Source of the DNA: Candidatus Desantisiibacteriota bacterium
GTDB taxonomy: Bacteria; JACRDZ01
DNA length: 9,232 nt
Reading direction: 5' to 3'
Assembly: GCA_016209155.1 (NCBI GenBank)
Contig: JACQWU010000043.1
Span: 1 to 9,232 of the forward strand
Both the position numbers and the translations under genes were made by a program. Below the pieces are notes generated by a model that saw only the letters and a program-made list of their open reading frames with translations, was not told the DNA's origin and did not search any database. Shown piece by piece: positions 6,116-9,232 of this stretch (position 1 is its first letter; each line of letters starts with the position of its first letter).

Positions 6116-6249
6116 TTATCCGGTATTACCGCAATTGACATTTACATTCACAGTAATAAGTATGCCATATGATTTATTCTGATAAAATATCTCTACTCTA
6201 TGAGGATCAGATGCGTGGTAATGCAATGTGACTGTTTTGCCAATAAGCT
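6116..6249 (-). pseudogene. C-terminal tail of a Mu-type DDE transposase, cut by element insertion
   Basis: On the minus strand the frame ending with TAA at 6116-6118 reads ELIGKTVTLHYHASDPHRVE, then IFYQNKSYGIL and NVNVN. This is the C-terminal beta-barrel pattern (LIGKTV...Y.P.....VE..Y.GKSYG) of DDE transposases that precede ExeA-like ATPases. The frame can be followed back only to about 6249, where the TAAGCGCTATAG tip of the ParB-IstAB element starts. It ends 56 bp before the ATPase start, as expected for an operon of the two. It is too short to act. The family call rests on this pattern plus the neighbouring ATPase. Confidence 0.7.
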
Positions 6250-6298
6250 CTATAGCGCTTAACTAAATTGACCCATTTATACTCAGATAAATTGATCC
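6250..6298 (-). repeat. Terminal repeat pair, copy 2 (right end of the ParB-IstAB element)
   Basis: On the minus strand: GGATCAATTTA (6298-6288), GGGTCAATTTA (6274-6264), 24 bp apart, then TAAGCGCTATAG (6261-6250). It is the inverted counterpart of 1395-1443. The stretch 6299-6379 between it and istB holds nothing recognisable. Confidence 0.8.
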
Positions 6299-6379
6299 GT
6301 AGGTTTACAGCATATTAAACAAAGATGGCGGTAAAATTCATATTAAAATAATATAAACATGCTATGGCTGGAGAAATGT

Positions 6380-7117
6380 TTAGTTTTGGATTAACTTTGG
6401 TCGTAGGCTTACACATTTATTTAAATTAAAAACGTGGCTGTTTTCAGTTAAACGATCAATCAATGCTGCGGTCAGATGTTCGTTCTTTAAAAATGAAGTC
6501 CATTGTTGAAAAACAAGGTTTGTAGTAAAGAGCGTGCTCTTTTGTTTATGTCTTTTATGCATAAGAGTAAAAAACAGACCGACTTGAATCGGCTCTATTT
6601 CTATATATCCCAGCTCGTCAATTAACAAACAATCATAAGAAGCAAATCTATTAATCACTTCTTTTTCCGAATGATCTGCAACTGACTTGTATAACAGTTC
6701 GATTAATTCGGGAAATGAAATAAATCGTCCATTGTATCCGCGATCTATTGCTTGAATAAGAAAAGCTGTTGCTAACCCGGTTTTGCCGGTTCCTGTTGCA
6801 CCAATCCATGTAATGTTTTGTTTTTTTAAAATATAATCAAAAGAGTCATATACATTCATGATTTTCTTTTTGTTCAGTTGTGGTTGTTTCTGAAATGGAA
6901 ATGTTTCCATAACAAGTTTTTCAGGGATTTGAGCCCGGCTAAGCCTTAGTTTCATAGAGTTTTCTTTTTTTATTTTGTATTCTTCTTCAATAATATATTT
7001 CAGAAGTTTGACATTGGAGAAGTCTTCCTGTCGAGCGGTTTCCAGATAGCGATCCCAATTGTTTAATAATCCTCGGAGCCGAATATATTTAAGCATCTCT
7101 TCGAGTTCTTTATCCAT
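6380..7117 (-). CDS. istB: IstB-like ATPase, IS21-type transposition helper
   Basis: A 245-residue AAA+ ATPase of the IstB/DnaC-like family. It helps the IstA transposase by binding and bending target DNA. The N-terminal helical part (1-75) includes LRGLLNNWDRYLETARQEDF and EEEYKIKKENSMKLRL. Walker A is GATGTGKT (106-113), Walker B CLLIDELGYI (163-172), the sensor TTN (198-200) and a DRL motif (221-223). The frame is open from 7219, but AGGAGG at about 7124-7129 fits ATG 7117, which also gives the usual IstB length. The start overlaps the istA stop, so the two are translationally coupled. All ATPase motifs are intact. Confidence 0.9.
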   Translation of the reverse strand: MDKELEEMLKYIRLRGLLNNWDRYLETARQEDFSNVKLLKYIIEEEYKIKKENSMKLRLSRAQIPEKLVMETFPFQKQPQLNKKKIMNVYDSFDYILKKQNITWIGATGTGKTGLATAFLIQAIDRGYNGRFISFPELIELLYKSVADHSEKEVINRFASYDCLLIDELGYIEIEPIQVGLFFTLMHKRHKQKSTLFTTNLVFQQWTSFLKNEHLTAALIDRLTENSHVFNLNKCVSLRPKLIQN

Positions 7118-8507
7118 TTTTTTCCTCCTCTTCGCATAGTTTGTCATATATTGATAAATCCACTTTTTCGCTTTCGCACCCTTCCATGTAGGATTCTCGA
7201 TTTTGAAATTGGTCATCAATTAAAGCTATTGGAATTTTGTAATTGCCGTTTGTCATTTGTAATATGGCTATTCGCTCAATTGTTGCTATATCTGTAATTC
7301 GATATTTTAATGCTCGTTTGATAGTTGTAATAAATAATGGCAATGCGATTTTTTGATACAAATTGAAGAGTTCTCTAATAAATCGATGTTTGTTTGTGCC
7401 TTCTGTTTTAACTGCAAAGTTTAGATATGCTTCTACTTCTTCTCCTGCTTTTCGTAGTTTCTGTTCTTCTTCTTGTGTTGGTTTTTTCCGATCATGAGGC
7501 ATATGTTTTGGTCTTGGCATTCCGTCCGGACTGATGATTTCATTTCTAACACCATCTGCCGGGAATTTATACTCAACCAGCAATTTTCTTTGACAATAAA
7601 TTTTTAAAGTTTGACTGTATTGTATTATTGTTATGTCTTCACGTTTTGTTCCGGGAACCCAATAATAATTAGCATCAAATGCTGTATATCCATATTGATC
7701 TGTTCCTCTCTTGAGAATCAAATTTACTGTTGCCCACTGAAAAGCTTGATTATTTAAATCTTCCAGATTTTCAAATTTACGGCCGGGGAAAAAATTTGTC
7801 TCTACTGTATAAAAACTTCTTTCATTGCCAGCCTTACGATTTGGGTGGCCTACTTCATGACAAGCAAATTTAAATCCAAACTGTTTAGCAAATTGTTCCA
7901 TTTCAGGGACTATTAATGCGTTTTTACCTGTTCCCCGCAGACGTGCAAGGTTTGTGTTGTCTATGATACAAACACGGGCACTGTATCCAAAAAAAATAAG
8001 TGCTTCATGAAAAAAACATTTCATTTTAAAACGGTCAAATGTACGGTAAAATTTCAAATAACGTATTTTTGAGTATCGTAAATATAAAATACTGCCCACA
8101 ACTCTAACTTGTTTATCGCCAATTTTTATGGTGTATGGTGAAATATCTTGTTGCATTTCTATTCCAGGCTCGTCCGGTACTCTATCACATCTATTTTCTT
8201 GACATTGACCAAGTCCAAGCTCCTGAATCATTCGGGTTAATGTAGAATATCCGACATGTGTGCCTTCTTCTTCAAGCTTTTCATGAATCCGCTCTACCCA
8301 GCCATCACATTCGGAATAAAGCCGTTTTAAAATTTCAGTATCAATTTTTATTTTATCATTTCTTACTGTTTCAGGAACAACACCTTTTTGTTTGATAATG
8401 GTTCGTACAGTATTACGACTTATTTTTAATCTATTACTAATCTCACGAACTCCCATTCCTTCTTCATGCAAAGAAAATATTACTTTACGCTTTTCCGGAT
8501 TTATCAT
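7110..8507 (-). CDS. istA: IstA-like DDE transposase (divergent IS21 type)
   Basis: A 465-residue transposase. It starts with a helix-turn-helix (EEGMGVREISNRLKISRNTVRTIIK, about 15-39) and a second one (GYSTLTRMIQEL, 86-97). The rve/DDE core has likely catalytic residues D121 (MQQDISP), D183 (CIIDNTN) and E229 (KAGNERSF). The last has 45 residues between it and D183, with NER in place of the commoner KVER-type motif. A basic linker (PKHMPHDRKKPTQEEE) and the helical C-terminus that would contact IstB follow. ATG 8507 has GAGGG about 8 bp upstream and overlaps the end of the parB-like gene by 23 bp; its stop overlaps istB. The core motif differences mark it as a distant IS21 branch, but nothing looks broken. 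Confidence 0.88.
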   Translation of the reverse strand: MINPEKRKVIFSLHEEGMGVREISNRLKISRNTVRTIIKQKGVVPETVRNDKIKIDTEILKRLYSECDGWVERIHEKLEEEGTHVGYSTLTRMIQELGLGQCQENRCDRVPDEPGIEMQQDISPYTIKIGDKQVRVVGSILYLRYSKIRYLKFYRTFDRFKMKCFFHEALIFFGYSARVCIIDNTNLARLRGTGKNALIVPEMEQFAKQFGFKFACHEVGHPNRKAGNERSFYTVETNFFPGRKFENLEDLNNQAFQWATVNLILKRGTDQYGYTAFDANYYWVPGTKREDITIIQYSQTLKIYCQRKLLVEYKFPADGVRNEIISPDGMPRPKHMPHDRKKPTQEEEQKLRKAGEEVEAYLNFAVKTEGTNKHRFIRELFNLYQKIALPLFITTIKRALKYRITDIATIERIAILQMTNGNYKIPIALIDDQFQNRESYMEGCESEKVDLSIYDKLCEEEEKNG

Positions 8508-9232
8508 ATATCGCCCTCACTGCTTTTGAAAAAATATCAATTTGTCTTAATATCCCTCCGGCAAGTATATTTGCCTGAGCAAAATAAGAATTATTTCCTA
8601 ACTTTGGAATATTGCTTTTATAGGTTACTTTCTGCATATATTTCTGTGTTATCTCCAGATCTTTTAGCATTCCTTGTTCAAATTCATTGCAGTTGTTTGA
8701 ATTTTGAGCTTCATCTTTAAGACAGCTTAACCCCCAACCTATATTACCGCTTTTGATTTGTGCTCGAAATTCTTCTGTGCCTCTGAAATATCCATGGGCA
8801 AGACGTTCTATCTCACGGATGCTTAATTTCTTCCCTGCAACGAATTTTACAAATTCATCAATTTCATCTTTGGTTGCAAAGTTCATACGTATGAACTGGC
8901 GCAAGGTGTACATATAGGAATATACAGGAAATTTACCGCTAAATATTTTCTCACGCATACATTCACTCATCTCATCGATTATTCCTATCCGCATACTTAC
9001 CCATGATTTACTCCTCTCCAGTTTCTCGCTTATTTCCGCTATGCACATTTTATGTATTTTTTTTAAATCATCTATCAATTTTGCTTGTTCTAAAATACTA
9101 AGACTTTTGCTGTTGGATATCCGCAGCAACTCGATAATTCCCATAACTTCATCCGTCCCAAGTGAAATATATGGAAGTATCCGTATTCCGAGTTTTTGCG
9201 CACAACGGTATCTTTTAAACCCATTTAACAAA
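8485..9232 (-). CDS. ParB/KorB-like DNA-binding protein, partial at right edge
   Basis: About 248 residues are visible; the 5' end is outside the window. The visible sequence begins inside the ParB N-terminal domain: LNGFKRYRCAQKLG matches the D/NG..RY.A...LG motif. The central helix-turn-helix follows: LSILEQAKLIDDLKK, IAEISEKLERSKSWVSMRI (about 64-82) and EMREKI-like helices. The C-terminal 100 residues are not recognised. ParB proteins bind parS palindromes, and many are CTP switches; the motifs for CTP binding would lie mostly off the window. The gene overlaps istA by 23 bp, so it is part of the transposition operon rather than a parA-parB locus. An 18-bp palindrome lies within it. A role as regulator of the operon or as a factor acting at the element ends is inference. 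Confidence 0.8.
   Translation of the reverse strand, partial: LLNGFKRYRCAQKLGIRILPYISLGTDEVMGIIELLRISNSKSLSILEQAKLIDDLKKIHKMCIAEISEKLERSKSWVSMRIGIIDEMSECMREKIFSGKFPVYSYMYTLRQFIRMNFATKDEIDEFVKFVAGKKLSIREIERLAHGYFRGTEEFRAQIKSGNIGWGLSCLKDEAQNSNNCNEFEQGMLKDLEITQKYMQKVTYKSNIPKLGNNSYFAQANILAGGILRQIDIFSKAVRAIYDKSGKA
8880..8897. promoter_or_regulatory. 18-bp perfect palindrome, parS-like candidate site
   Basis: AGTTCATACGTATGAACT is a perfect palindrome inside the parB-like coding sequence. Like bacterial parS it is a roughly 16-bp palindrome centred on ACGT and flanked by GTT/AAC, but the rest differs. Sixteen of its bases recur at 1368-1383 near the related element end. Such sites within or beside their own par genes are common for ParB systems. 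Function is not shown. Confidence 0.45.

Larger units (their letters stand above)
5135..6249 (-). mobile_element. Remnant of a Mu/Tn552-like element with ExeA-type ATPase
   Basis: From one end inward: a probable tip TGTCCCGTCTCACATT at 5135, subterminal repeats (5144-5198), a hairpin, an ExeA/TniB-like ATPase and the last codons of a DDE transposase. Elements of this kind encode transposase then ATPase on one strand, as here. The transposase is cut at 6249/6250 where the end of the ParB-IstAB element begins. The missing front and the other end should lie beyond the right edge if the split was a simple insertion. The tip is inferred from its TGT start and repeated motifs only. Confidence 0.55.
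6250..9232 (-). mobile_element. IS21-like element with parB-like, istA and istB (right end at 6250)
   Basis: Reading on the minus strand the element carries a parB-like gene, istA-like transposase and istB-like ATPase with overlapping genes, then 78 bp of spacer and the terminal repeat pair at 6250-6298. The tip is set by the break in the Mu-type transposase frame at 6249/6250 and by the identical tip at 1443. The other end lies beyond the window. Standard IS21 elements carry only istA and istB, so the leading parB-like gene is unusual. Both transposition genes look intact. Confidence 0.7.

Noticed and set aside
7118-7219. N-terminal extension of IstB to 7219
   Set aside because: It lies inside the istA coding end, and a strong AGGAGG fits the ATG at 7117.
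6250-9232. ParB-like gene as part of a plasmid or chromosome parABS locus
   Set aside because: No parA is visible and the gene overlaps istA, so it belongs to the transposition operon on present evidence.
1-9232. CRISPR array, tRNA or rRNA gene
   Set aside because: No regularly spaced long repeats and no tRNA or rRNA signature sequences were found on either strand by eye.

Overview
The window is an AT-rich bacterial accessory region made of mobile elements stacked into one another, with a small cargo island of toxin-antitoxin-type genes between them. The lineage cannot be fixed. The gene families (IS66, IS21-like IstA/IstB, ExeA-type transposition ATPase, DUF4143 ATPase, DUF4258/YgiT, VapC) occur together in many low-GC bacteria, including Spirochaetes, Firmicutes, Bacteroidota and candidate phyla. 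No rRNA, tRNA, CRISPR array or core metabolic gene was seen.

Layout. Positions 1-59 look like the end of one IS66-type element that has cut off the 3' end of a second IS66 transposase (minus strand, about 60-1189). That second element has its own recognisable end at 1309. It sits inside the leftover end of a third element (1318-1443), which carries paired GGGTCAATTTA repeats spaced 24 bp apart and a palindrome. The cargo follows on the plus strand: a DUF4143-type AAA ATPase gene broken by a small deletion (1639-2903), a DUF4258 + YgiT-type zinc-finger pair (3202-3746), a headless gene remnant (3767-3967), and an AbrB/MazE-like + PIN (VapC) pair (4356-5023). GGACGA-rich repeats are scattered between these modules.

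The right part is all on the minus strand. A Mu/Tn552-type element has a probable end near 5135, an ExeA/TniB-like ATPase (5253-6059) and only the last ~44 codons of its DDE transposase (6116-6249). That transposase gene is interrupted exactly where the end of the next element begins (6250). This element (6250 to beyond 9232) carries istB, a divergent istA and, translationally overlapping istA, a ParB-like gene that runs off the window.

The most interesting unit is this ParB-IstA-IstB element. An IS21-type transposition operon is led by a ParB/KorB-like DNA-binding protein. An 18-bp perfect palindrome with a parS-like ACGT centre lies inside the parB-like gene. Sixteen bases of it recur 12 bp inside the related element end at 1395-1443. 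The inferred order of events is: ExeA-type element insertion, then its interruption by the ParB-IstAB element; separately, a related element end was cut by IS66, which was then hit by another IS66.
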